From assembly GCA_002305445.1 (NCBI GenBank), contig DBRA01000047.1:32790-47760 (forward strand): a stretch of 14,971 bases of DNA, written 5' to 3'. This stretch comes from Clostridiales bacterium UBA1380. Lineage in GTDB: Bacteria; Bacillota; Clostridia; Oscillospirales; CAG-272. The notes under the pieces were generated by a model that was not told the DNA's origin, did no database searches, and was given only the letters and a program-made list of their open reading frames with translations. Each line of letters begins with the position of its first letter. Within the stretch, counting starts at the first letter, position 1. The position numbers were made by a program, and so were the translations under genes. This document shows positions 1 to 6,642 of this stretch, piece after piece.

Positions 1-687
1 TCCGACGAGCGCATTGAGCTGCCGTACCCGTTCGACCCCGAGAACCTCGCCGTAATCGCCTACACAGGCGCGGACGTGCGCTATAACAGCCGCTCCGACA
101 CGATCGGCGACGTCGTGTCGGTCATCCACGCGACGGCGGCGGCGAAGCCCGGCAACTATATAGTCTTTCTGCAATCGTACGATTATATGCGCGCGGTCGC
201 CGGACTTTACGCGCAGCGCTACCCGAACGAGCGGCTCGTCATACAGTCGCGCGGGATGGGCGAGCGGCGCAAGGAGGAGTTTCTTTCGTCGTTCCGCGAG
301 GACACGGCGCAGATCGGCTTCTGCGTCCTCGGCGGCGCGTTCGCCGAAGGCGTCGATCTGCGCGGGAACAGGCTCGTCGGCGTCGTTATCGTCGGCGTCG
401 GGCTGCCCGTCGCGACGATCGACCGCGCCGTCGTCGCCGACTACTACGAGCGCACGCGCGAGGACGGATACGCCTACGCATACGTCTACCCCGGCATGAT
501 CAAGGTGCAGCAGGCGGCGGGCCGCGTCATACGCTCGCGCGACGACCGCGGCGTCGTCGTGCTCGTGGACGACCGGTACGCTGGGCGCGACTACATGAAG
601 CTGTTCCCGGACAGCTGGCGACATGCGCGCCTTGCGCGCTCTCCCGCGGCCGTGGCGTCGGCGCTGCGCCGCTTCTGGAGCAAATGA
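1..687 (+). CDS. DinG/Rad3-type ATP-dependent helicase, C-terminal part (5' end outside window)
   Basis: The reading frame is open from base 1 and ends at TGA 685-687, so 228 C-terminal residues are visible. The sequence matches the second RecA-like domain of XPD/DinG superfamily 2 helicases. Motif V is seen as GGAFAEGVDL (visible residues 111-120), followed by a hydrophobic strand VVIVGVGLP. Motif VI is QQAAGRVIRS (170-179), which carries the arginine finger, then DDRGVVVLVDDR. In this family the domain couples ATP hydrolysis to 5'-3' unwinding of DNA in repair. The Walker A, DEAH box and any iron-sulfur cluster cysteines would lie upstream and cannot be seen, so the exact subfamily is open. 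No T-run terminator follows it on the plus strand; the hairpin at 775-800 is oriented for the convergent MATE gene. Confidence 0.88.
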   Translation, partial: SDERIELPYPFDPENLAVIAYTGADVRYNSRSDTIGDVVSVIHATAAAKPGNYIVFLQSYDYMRAVAGLYAQRYPNERLVIQSRGMGERRKEEFLSSFREDTAQIGFCVLGGAFAEGVDLRGNRLVGVVIVGVGLPVATIDRAVVADYYERTREDGYAYAYVYPGMIKVQQAAGRVIRSRDDRGVVVLVDDRYAGRDYMKLFPDSWRHARLARSPAAVASALRRFWSK

Positions 688-767
688 CGCAGGCGGATGG
701 GGCGGCTGATTGCATATAGCAGCATCGGTAGTTAATGCGCAAGCGGCAACGGCAGGCTGCGAGCACG

Positions 768-800
768 AAAAAAAGCGAAGCCTTCTCGCGAAGGCTTCGC
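768..800 (-). terminator. Intrinsic terminator of the MATE gene
   Basis: A perfect 10-bp stem (775-784 with 791-800, loop 785-790) is followed, on the minus strand, by a run of seven T (768-774 read in reverse). It lies 17 bases past the MATE stop codon. On the plus strand the stem is followed by ATATGCGGC and so should not stop the helicase transcript efficiently. Confidence 0.85.
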
Positions 801-817
801 ATATGCGGCAGGATGTG

Positions 818-2200
818 CTACATCTTTATCCACTTTCCGAACCGGTAGTAGAGGAGGAACGTGATGCTGGACACCGACCACGATATCGGGTACGCGATGA
901 AAACGACGCGGATATCGTTGAAGATCGGCTGCAGTATCGACACGAGCGTCACGCGCAGCGCGCAGATGCAGACGGCGGTGATGATCGTCGACTGCAGCGG
1001 CGAGCCGGCTCCGCGCACGACGCCGGAGAGCACCTCCGTCGCCGAAAAGATGCAGTAGAACGGAGCTAAATAGTGCATAGCGATCAGCCCGTAGCGAACC
1101 GCCTCGGCGTTCTGCTTCGTGAATATCTGAAGCAGCGGCTCCGACACCAAAAACACCACGACCGCTCCCGCCGCCGACACGGCGAAGCCGAGCAGCACCG
1201 CCGTTATCGCGCCGCGCTTCACGCGGTCGAGCTTGCGCGCGCCGATGTTCTGGCCGACGAACGTCGTCGCCGCGAGTCCGAACGCGTTGAGCGGCATGTA
1301 TAGGAAGCCGTCGATCTTGCCGAAGGCGGCGTTGCCCGCCATCGCGTCGGGGCCGAAGACGTTGATGTTCGTCTGTATCAGCATGTTGGATACGGCGTAC
1401 AGCACGCCGGAAAGCCCCGCCGGAATGCCTATCTTTATCGCCTGCAGCAGAATGTGGCCGTGGATGCGGATCTTTTGCGGGCGGAGCCGCCAAGGCGCGT
1501 TCTCGCGCATCAGCGTGACGATCACGAGCACGGCGGCGACGATCTGCGACAGCACCGTCGCCCACGCGACGCCCGCGACGCCCATGTTGAGCGCGACGAC
1601 CGCTATGACGTCGACGATGACGTTGATTATGCCGCTGATGAAGAGGTACCACATCGGGCGGCGCGAGTCGCCGACGGCGCGCAGCACGCCCGCGCCAATG
1701 TTGTAGAGCATTATCGGCACCATTCCGCCGAAGTAGATGCGAAGATATAAGAGGCTGCTGTCGAAGACGCGGTCCGGCGTTTTCATAAGACGCAGCAGCG
1801 CGGGCGACAGCCCGATTCCGACGGCGGTCAGAAACACTCCGCATATGATGGCGAGCGCGAAAGAGGTATGTACGGACTTGTGCAGGTTTTCTTCGTCGGC
1901 GGCTCCGCGGTAGCGGGCTACGACTATGCCGACGCCGGCGCCGAGCCCCATGAAGAAGCTGGTGAGCAGCGATATCAGCGAGCCGGTCGAGCCGACCGCG
2001 GCTATCGCGTCCGAGCTGACCCACGCGCCGACGACGGCGGCGTCGACGGTGTTGTACAGCTGCTGGAACAGGTTGCAGAAGAGTATCGGCAGCGAGAACA
2101 GGAGCAGCTCCTGCCAGATTGAGCCAACGGTTAAGTCCCGCGGGGGTTTTACCTTAAAACGCAGCTTTCTTTGCTGCGTCTCGGTCTGTGTTTCGTTCAT
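818..2200 (-). CDS. MATE-family multidrug/sodium antiporter
   Basis: A polytopic inner-membrane protein of 460 residues with about twelve hydrophobic helices, the size usual for MATE exporters. The N-terminal block LPILFCNLFQQLYNTVDAAV is typical of the DinF/YoeA-like branch. It is followed by the loop AAVGSTGSLISLLTSFFMGL and a cytosolic VARYRGA loop, and the second half repeats the same fold (IPAGLSGVLYAVSNMLIQT). The family exports cationic drugs or metabolites against Na+ or H+; the substrate cannot be told from sequence. I chose ATG 2200 because AAAGG lies seven bases before it. An in-frame ATG at 2236 would add 12 residues, but it has no clear ribosome site and falls about 11 bases after the predicted transcription start. 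The gene is monocistronic, convergent with the helicase and divergent from the glycosidase gene. Confidence 0.93.
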   Translation of the reverse strand: MNETQTETQQRKLRFKVKPPRDLTVGSIWQELLLFSLPILFCNLFQQLYNTVDAAVVGAWVSSDAIAAVGSTGSLISLLTSFFMGLGAGVGIVVARYRGAADEENLHKSVHTSFALAIICGVFLTAVGIGLSPALLRLMKTPDRVFDSSLLYLRIYFGGMVPIMLYNIGAGVLRAVGDSRRPMWYLFISGIINVIVDVIAVVALNMGVAGVAWATVLSQIVAAVLVIVTLMRENAPWRLRPQKIRIHGHILLQAIKIGIPAGLSGVLYAVSNMLIQTNINVFGPDAMAGNAAFGKIDGFLYMPLNAFGLAATTFVGQNIGARKLDRVKRGAITAVLLGFAVSAAGAVVVFLVSEPLLQIFTKQNAEAVRYGLIAMHYLAPFYCIFSATEVLSGVVRGAGSPLQSTIITAVCICALRVTLVSILQPIFNDIRVVFIAYPISWSVSSITFLLYYRFGKWIKM

Positions 2201-2253
2201 ACGGAGCCTTTCTTTGAGCGTAAAAAAGCGGCGCATAAAGCGCCAACGGCAAT

Positions 2254-2282
2254 ATTATAGTCTTCTCGCGCAAATAAGTCAA
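2254..2282 (-). promoter_or_regulatory. Sigma-70-type promoter of the MATE gene
   Basis: On the minus strand TTGACT (2282-2277) and TATAAT (2259-2254) are separated by exactly 17 bases. The predicted start of transcription is near 2247, giving a leader of about 46 bases to ATG 2200. The fit to the housekeeping consensus is 11 of 12 bases, so strong basal expression is likely. No operator-like palindrome overlaps it. Confidence 0.8.
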
Positions 2283-2396
2283 GAAACGTTTTCGCCGCGG
2301 CGCAATATCGTCGAGAACGCGCACGGCGCGAAACTTCCGCCGCCGTCTTTTCGTCAGAAAGTACAAGAAAAATGGAAGAATTTGAGGTGTATCGCC

Positions 2397-3569
2397 GTGC
2401 GTTACATAATCCGCGCGCTCGTCGCGCTTCTGACGCTCCTCGCCGTCGCGGTCCTGACCTGCCTCGGCGCGGTGTTCTTACTCGAGCGCGGGCCGTCGCC
2501 CGCCGCGAAGCGGCTCTTTGTGCTGACCGTCAAGGAGACGAGCGCGGTCGGATTTTTAGCCGATATCTTCCTCTCCGACGAAGAGGTGGCGGAGATATTG
2601 TCTACGCGCGCGGCGGTCGAGGCGGCGGAGGCCGCCGACGGCGTGCGCACCGACGTTTCTCTTATAAACATAGCCGCGGATACGACGTCCGAACCGGACG
2701 ACGCGGAATCGGCATCTGCTGATGCGGCATCTGCTGATGCGGCGTCGGAAACGGACGCGGATGCGGCCGATACGTCGGCGGCCGCGCACGCGGTTACGGC
2801 GCCTGCCGCAGAGACGGTGCCGCCCGCCGACGACGACGCGTCCCCCGAAACGTACGCGATAAACGGCAGGCCGGTCGACCCAGGCATCGAGATCGAGGAG
2901 GTCGCCGGCGAATACTACAACGGCGTCATGATGATCGTGCGCGATCCGAAGCGCGTCGCGATGGGCACGCCCGACGTGTTCGGCTACGATCAGCCGGGGC
3001 TGTCGCTGCGGAAAATGTGCGACAAGTTCGGCGCGATCGCGGGCATCAACGGCGGCGGCTTCCACGACCCGAACGGCAAGGGCACGGGCGGCGCGCCGAC
3101 CGGCATCGTCATCCGCGGCGGCGAGATCGCGTGGGGCAGCGAGACCGAAACGGTCAGCATGATCGGATTCACCGCGGACGGCGTGCTCGTCGTCGGGTCG
3201 ATGACGGGGCGGCAGGCGCTCGACGCCGGCGTCGAGTTCGGCTGCAGCTTCGGCCCCGCGCTGATCGTGAACGGCGAGGCGCGCAACAAGTACGGGCCGC
3301 TCGGCGGCGGGCTCAATCCGCGCACCGCGATCGGCCAGCGCGCGGACGGCGCGGTTCTGCTGCTCGCGATAAACGGACGCCAGCTCGGCTCGCTCGGCGC
3401 GACGCACGACGACGTCGTCTCCGTCATGCTCGCCTACGGCGCCGTGAACGCGTCCAACCTCGACGGCGGCGCGTCGACGCTCATGATGTACGACGGCGAA
3501 ACGCTCAACAACAGCGCCTACGTCTACGGCGAACGCGTCCTCGCCACGGCGTTCCTTGTGCTGAAATAG
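2397..3569 (+). CDS. Membrane-anchored phosphodiester glycosidase (NAGPA domain)
   Basis: Starts at GTG 2397 behind a good ribosome site (GAGGTG at 2384-2389, seven-base spacer) and encodes 390 residues. The frame is open far upstream, but that part is antisense to the MATE gene. Residues 4-27 form one hydrophobic helix, so the protein is anchored with its bulk outside. A Ser/Ala/Asp-rich linker (about 90-140) leads to a NAGPA domain (PF09992; human uncovering enzyme, bacterial phosphodiester glycosidases). Landmarks are GINGGGF (216-222), SFGPALIVNG, NPRTAIGQ, LLLAINGRQ and NLDGGAS (354-360), all characteristic of the family. Such enzymes cleave sugar-phosphodiester bonds. In Gram-positives a cell-wall or exopolysaccharide target is likely, but this is inference. 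The linker holds a 15-base exact tandem repeat. The following gene may be its partner. Confidence 0.88.
   Translation: MRYIIRALVALLTLLAVAVLTCLGAVFLLERGPSPAAKRLFVLTVKETSAVGFLADIFLSDEEVAEILSTRAAVEAAEAADGVRTDVSLINIAADTTSEPDDAESASADAASADAASETDADAADTSAAAHAVTAPAAETVPPADDDASPETYAINGRPVDPGIEIEEVAGEYYNGVMMIVRDPKRVAMGTPDVFGYDQPGLSLRKMCDKFGAIAGINGGGFHDPNGKGTGGAPTGIVIRGGEIAWGSETETVSMIGFTADGVLVVGSMTGRQALDAGVEFGCSFGPALIVNGEARNKYGPLGGGLNPRTAIGQRADGAVLLLAINGRQLGSLGATHDDVVSVMLAYGAVNASNLDGGASTLMMYDGETLNNSAYVYGERVLATAFLVLK
2712..2741 (+). repeat. Two exact tandem copies of a 15-base unit in the glycosidase linker
   Basis: GCATCTGCTGATGCG occurs twice back to back (2712-2726, 2727-2741). It encodes repeated Ala-Ser-Ala-Asp residues in the linker between the membrane anchor and the enzyme domain. 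The unit is in frame (15 bases), so copy-number change would only alter linker length. Its codons (TCT, GCA, GCT, GAT) are unlike the GC-ending codons around it. Confidence 0.9.
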
Positions 3570-3574
3570 ACCGA

Positions 3575-3631
3575 AGGATTCCGAAGGGCGATCGGAAAGC
3601 CCTTTGGCCGCTCCCGCTGGAGCGGAATCCT
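3575..3631 (+). other. Structured intergenic element, possible three-way junction
   Basis: Just after the glycosidase stop the sequence can fold as a closing stem AGGATT/AATCCT (3575-3580 with 3626-3631) enclosing two hairpins. One is AAGGGC/GCCCTT (3584-3589 with 3599-3604) and the other CCGCTCC/GGAGCGG (3608-3614 with 3619-3625, loop CGCT). There is no T-run after it, so it is not a classical terminator. It could be an RNA-stability or processing element between the two surface-protein genes, or an intergenic palindromic repeat. Nothing shows it is expressed as a separate RNA. Confidence 0.45.
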
Positions 3632-3670
3632 GCTTTAAGCTGAAGTTAAGACATAACACGAAGCGTGAGA

Positions 3671-3687
3671 CCTCACCCCTCGGGCGA
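3671..3687. repeat. Short intergenic palindrome related to one at 13584-13600
   Basis: CTCACCCCTCGGGCGAG differs at only two positions from CTCACCCGTCGGGTGAG found before the WecA-like gene. It forms a seven-base stem with one mismatch and a three-base loop. A second hairpin, GCGGCG/CGCCGC, follows at about 3701-3717, immediately ahead of the ribosome site of the next gene. Confidence 0.5.
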
Positions 3688-3733
3688 GCAACAACCCCCC
3701 GCGGCGCTGACCGCCGCGTAACAGGGAGAACAT

Positions 3734-5569
3734 ATGAAAAGCAGATTCTGGAGCATCTACACAGGAGCTACGGCGGCGCTCGTCGCAGTCGCGGCTTTGT
3801 CGCTGACGCTGTTCGGCTTCGCGCTCGCCGCATATGAGCGCACGCGCCCGCAGCACATCATCGACGCGTATCTGTCCGCGCTGAACGCCCCCGCATCCGC
3901 GGACGGCTCGGGCGCGGACGCTGACGGCGCGCGGGCCGCGTCCGCCTCCGAAGGCGTCGCGCTGACCATGCGCGACGGGACGGTGCTGCCCGCGACGGCG
4001 GCTGCGCTGCGCTCCGCGGCGGCGGCGTTATATGCGGACGCGTCATATGCATCTGACGCTGCTGACGCGGCCATAGCTGCGTCAGACGACGACGGCGCGC
4101 TGCTCGGCGAAGCCGCGGCGGCGGCGCTGATACCCGACGGCGCGCGCTGGAGCTGCGCCGCCGTGCCGGGCGAGCCGTCCGCGTACGCCTTCTCCTGCGG
4201 CGGCCGCGAGATATTCACGCTGACGCTGACCGAAGCGGGGCGCGACTTCGGCTACGCCGTACCCGCCGCCGGACCGGCGGAGCTCGTTGTCGACCCGCTC
4301 GATACGCCCGCCGCGTCGCTGCTCGGCACGTATACGGCGACGCTGCTCGCGCCGCACGGCGCGTCGGTCGCGGTGAATGGCGCGGTGCGCGCGCCCGGCG
4401 AGACCGTGTCCGCCGCGCGAGCTGACGTATTCGGCTCGGAGCGCGACGAAGCCGACGTCTACACGCTGACGCTCGCCGCCGGCGCGCGCGTCTCCGTGAC
4501 GCTCGATGGCAGCCCGCTCGCCGAGGGCGTAATCTCGCGCGGTACGGGCACCGACGAAGGTGCCGTCGTCGACCTTGCGGGCGGGCGGTTCCGCGCGTTC
4601 GCTCATATGCGCGCGGACGGCGCATACGGCGCCGAAGTCGACCTCGCGCGCGCGTACTTCGACTCGCTGACGGCGGATTACACGGTCACGGTGCCGGCGC
4701 ACGCGTCCGTCGCGGTCGGCGGCGTGGCGCTGACGGCCGACAACTGCGCCGTGACGCCGCTTGCGTCTGACGCAACTGACAGCTACGCCGCGCGCGTCAA
4801 CGCGGCGGCGGGCGGGCTCGTCAGCTATACCGTGCGCGCGCGCTACGGCGGCATCGCCGTCGCCGTCGACGGCGTCTACGCCGGCGCGCTGAGCGACTGC
4901 TCCGCGCCGTACAAAACGCGCGCCGTTATAATAACCGCGCCGTCGGACGCGCTCGTGTATCTGAACGGCGTGTGGCTCGACCCCGGCGACGCGACGGTCG
5001 CCGTCACCTCCGGCGGCGCGCCGAAGGAGATCGAGGGGCTTGATGCGTACACGCGCGATGCGCCCGCGGTCATGAGCTACAAGGTCTCGGGGCTCTACGC
5101 CGAGCCTGTCGTGACCGCGACGGTCGGCGGCGCGGATGCGGCCGTCACCGCCGCCGACGGCGAATACGCCGTGTCGCCGCCGGACAATGCGGCTCTGCGC
5201 GAAGCGCGCGCAGGCGACGTGACGGCGTTCCTCGACGCGTATCTCGCGTACACGGCGGGCGGGCGCATCGACACCGACGCGAACTTCGCCGCCGTGATCG
5301 CGCTCGTGCTGCCGTCGTCCGACGCGGCGAAGGTGCTCTACGCGTCGAAATTCTCGTTCGGGCAGAACATACCGTACACCGTGACGGGCAAAAAGATCAC
5401 GCTGCGCGATTTCCGCGCCTACGGCGGCGACTGCTTCGCGGTCAGCGTCGACATGACGATCGACCTGAAGAACTTCCGCGCCGCGCAGGACAGAATAACG
5501 GACATGCGGCTCGTGTTCGTCCGACAGTCGGACAAGTGGCTGCTCGCGAAGTTCCACCCGGGCAAGTGA
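3734..5569 (+). CDS. Single-pass surface protein with PEGA/Ig-like repeats and NTF2-like end (TcaA-like architecture)
   Basis: ATG 3734 follows AGGGAG (3723-3728, five-base spacer); 611 residues, strikingly rich in alanine. Residues 8-33 are one hydrophobic helix with a short basic N-terminus, so the rest should be extracellular. Next comes a small domain beginning PQHIIDAYLSALN, interrupted by Ala/Ser/Asp linkers. Three repeated beta-rich modules then start near residues 200 (YTATLLAPHGASVAVNG), 316 (YTVTVPAHASVAVGG) and 397 (AVIITAPSDALVYLNG), resembling PEGA or TcaA-type domains. The C-terminus (about 490-611: FLDAYLAYTAGG through VRQSDKWLLAKFHPGK) looks like an NTF2-like fold. This order (helix, repeats, NTF2-like end) recalls TcaA and related Firmicutes envelope proteins, but the zinc ribbon is missing. 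Function unknown; an envelope-sensing or scaffolding role next to the glycosidase is inference. Confidence 0.75.
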   Translation: MKSRFWSIYTGATAALVAVAALSLTLFGFALAAYERTRPQHIIDAYLSALNAPASADGSGADADGARAASASEGVALTMRDGTVLPATAAALRSAAAALYADASYASDAADAAIAASDDDGALLGEAAAAALIPDGARWSCAAVPGEPSAYAFSCGGREIFTLTLTEAGRDFGYAVPAAGPAELVVDPLDTPAASLLGTYTATLLAPHGASVAVNGAVRAPGETVSAARADVFGSERDEADVYTLTLAAGARVSVTLDGSPLAEGVISRGTGTDEGAVVDLAGGRFRAFAHMRADGAYGAEVDLARAYFDSLTADYTVTVPAHASVAVGGVALTADNCAVTPLASDATDSYAARVNAAAGGLVSYTVRARYGGIAVAVDGVYAGALSDCSAPYKTRAVIITAPSDALVYLNGVWLDPGDATVAVTSGGAPKEIEGLDAYTRDAPAVMSYKVSGLYAEPVVTATVGGADAAVTAADGEYAVSPPDNAALREARAGDVTAFLDAYLAYTAGGRIDTDANFAAVIALVLPSSDAAKVLYASKFSFGQNIPYTVTGKKITLRDFRAYGGDCFAVSVDMTIDLKNFRAAQDRITDMRLVFVRQSDKWLLAKFHPGK

Positions 5570-5597
5570 CCGTGCCCGCGTCCGCATAACGGCTAAT

Positions 5598-5628
5598 AAA
5601 ACAAGCGCCCGCACGGGCGCTTGTTTTT
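5598..5628. terminator. Bidirectional intrinsic terminator between convergent genes
   Basis: A 13-bp perfect stem (5598-5610 with 5615-5627, loop GCAC) has TTTTT on its plus-strand exit. On the minus strand it exits into TTTTATTA. It therefore can end both the surface-protein transcript (plus) and the pantothenate kinase transcript (minus). Confidence 0.93.
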
Positions 5629-5686
5629 CATGTTTATGCACTTTCCGGCAGACTCGCGGAAGCAGGCGCTCTTCAGAGCGACCGGT

Positions 5687-6520
5687 TCAAACAGCGCACA
5701 GCGCGGCGCCGATGACGGTGCTGTACTGCGCGTGCTCCGGTATCATGAAGTGCACACTGAACATGCGCGACAGCTCCGCGAAGATGGCTTCGGCCTGCGG
5801 TACGGTCGTCAGGTTGCCGGTCAGCACGATGTCGGAAAGCCCCGCAGTGCGCGCCGCGAAGATGGATACCATGCCGACGGTCTCGAAGACCATGTTGATA
5901 AGCCCCAGCGCGATGTCGGCCTTCGAGGCGAGGTCGCTGACCTTGCCGAAGTTGGACGCGGTCATCAGGTCGCCGTAGCCGGGGATGATGTCCTTGCTCG
6001 TGATGTCCTTTATCTTGAGGTCGACCTTTTTTAAGTCGCCCTCCTTGGCGAGCTCAGCGACGTGGAGCACGTCGTCCATATTCAGAAGCTTGCGCGAGAG
6101 CCCGACGAGCGTGCCGCCTCCGACGCCGGTACCGCCGAGGTAGACGGGCGCCTCTCCCTTTTTCGCGTGCACGATCGCGGTGCCGGTGCCGAGCGACGCG
6201 ATTATCGCGTCCTGCAGCGAGGAAAGGTACAGCCCGCCGAGTCCGATGCAGCGGAACTCCGGCACGACCTCGCAGTCGAGCGAGTAGAGCGGCCGCGTGC
6301 AGTACGAGCTGCCCGCGCCCGTGATCATAACTTTTTCGATGTCGGCGAGTTCAAGTCCGTTTTCGTCCGTGAACTTGCCGAACGCGCCGTAGATCGAGGT
6401 GATCGGGTCGTTCGCGCGCACGAAAAGCGGCTTCATAAGCGCGCGCTGTGCTCCGGAGCCGGAAAAACCGACGATTTTCGTCGTGCTTCCGCCGACGTCG
6501 ATACCGATAACAACGCTCAT
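5687..6520 (-). CDS. coaW: Type II pantothenate kinase
   Basis: 277 residues, the usual length for bacterial type II PanK (Fumble family, ASKHA fold), which phosphorylates pantothenate in the first committed step of coenzyme A synthesis. Seen: the phosphate-1 loop GIDVGGSTTKIVGF at the N-terminus; VVPEFRCIGLGG with Glu88, which aligns with catalytic Glu70 of the Staphylococcus aureus enzyme as I recall that sequence; the phosphate-2 loop IASLGTGTAIV; the glycine-rich GGTGVGGGTLVGL; and GDLMTASNFGKVSD. The last segment is nearly shared with the staphylococcal protein (GDLTAANFGHV). Type II bacterial enzymes typically escape feedback by CoA. ATG 6520 has AAGGA nine bases upstream. It is divergent from a HAD phosphatase gene with interleaved promoters. 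No other CoA gene is adjacent. Confidence 0.93.
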   Translation of the reverse strand: MSVVIGIDVGGSTTKIVGFSGSGAQRALMKPLFVRANDPITSIYGAFGKFTDENGLELADIEKVMITGAGSSYCTRPLYSLDCEVVPEFRCIGLGGLYLSSLQDAIIASLGTGTAIVHAKKGEAPVYLGGTGVGGGTLVGLSRKLLNMDDVLHVAELAKEGDLKKVDLKIKDITSKDIIPGYGDLMTASNFGKVSDLASKADIALGLINMVFETVGMVSIFAARTAGLSDIVLTGNLTTVPQAEAIFAELSRMFSVHFMIPEHAQYSTVIGAALCAV

Positions 6521-6548
6521 GACAACATTTCCTTTGCTTTTTTGTGCT

Positions 6549-6577
6549 ATTATACCTCTTTATTGTAAAGATTTCAA
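6549..6577 (-). promoter_or_regulatory. Promoter of the pantothenate kinase gene
   Basis: On the minus strand TTGAAA (6577-6572) and TATAAT (6554-6549) are spaced by exactly 17 bases, and the predicted leader to ATG 6520 is short. Its -35 box sits within the spacer of the opposing plus-strand promoter. Confidence 0.8.
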
Positions 6578-6591
6578 CCTTGTGATATAAT
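6563..6591 (+). promoter_or_regulatory. Promoter of the HAD phosphatase gene
   Basis: TTGTAA (6563-6568) and TATAAT (6586-6591) are spaced by 17 bases. Transcription should start near 6598, which is why an upstream ATG at 6601 is a poor start of translation. The element overlaps the divergent kinase promoter, so two polymerases could hinder each other there. Confidence 0.72.
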
Positions 6592-6642
6592 AAAGGGCGA
6601 ATGCGCGGTTATGCGCATAATTATTCATATCCGGAGAATGAT

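Noticed and set aside
732..2024. Second minus-strand frame inside the MATE gene
   Set aside because: Arg/His-rich frame shadow of the MATE gene; it also runs through the terminator at 768-800.
1926..2396. 5' extension of the glycosidase frame
   Set aside because: It is antisense to the MATE coding region and its promoter. GTG 2397 has GAGGTG at proper spacing and gives a normal anchored protein.
2712..2741. Tandem repeat as the start of a CRISPR array or minisatellite
   Set aside because: Only two 15-base units without spacers, in frame within a coding linker.
2556..3659. Antisense frame opposite the glycosidase
   Set aside because: Composition dominated by Arg, Ala and Val with no family signature, while the plus strand encodes a clear NAGPA domain.
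3570..3733. tRNA or small structured RNA gene
   Set aside because: No TTC-type T-loop, acceptor CCA or anticodon arm could be recognised; the stems do not fit a cloverleaf tRNA.
4082..5641. Long antisense frame of 519 codons opposite the repeat protein
   Set aside because: Arg/Ala/Val/His-rich composition with no recognisable motif, typical of a shadow frame in GC-rich DNA. The plus-strand gene has a ribosome site, a membrane helix and repeated domains.
5667..5680. Small hairpin CGCTC/GAGCG just after the kinase stop
   Set aside because: A five-base stem with no T-run; the strong terminator at 5598-5628 explains termination.
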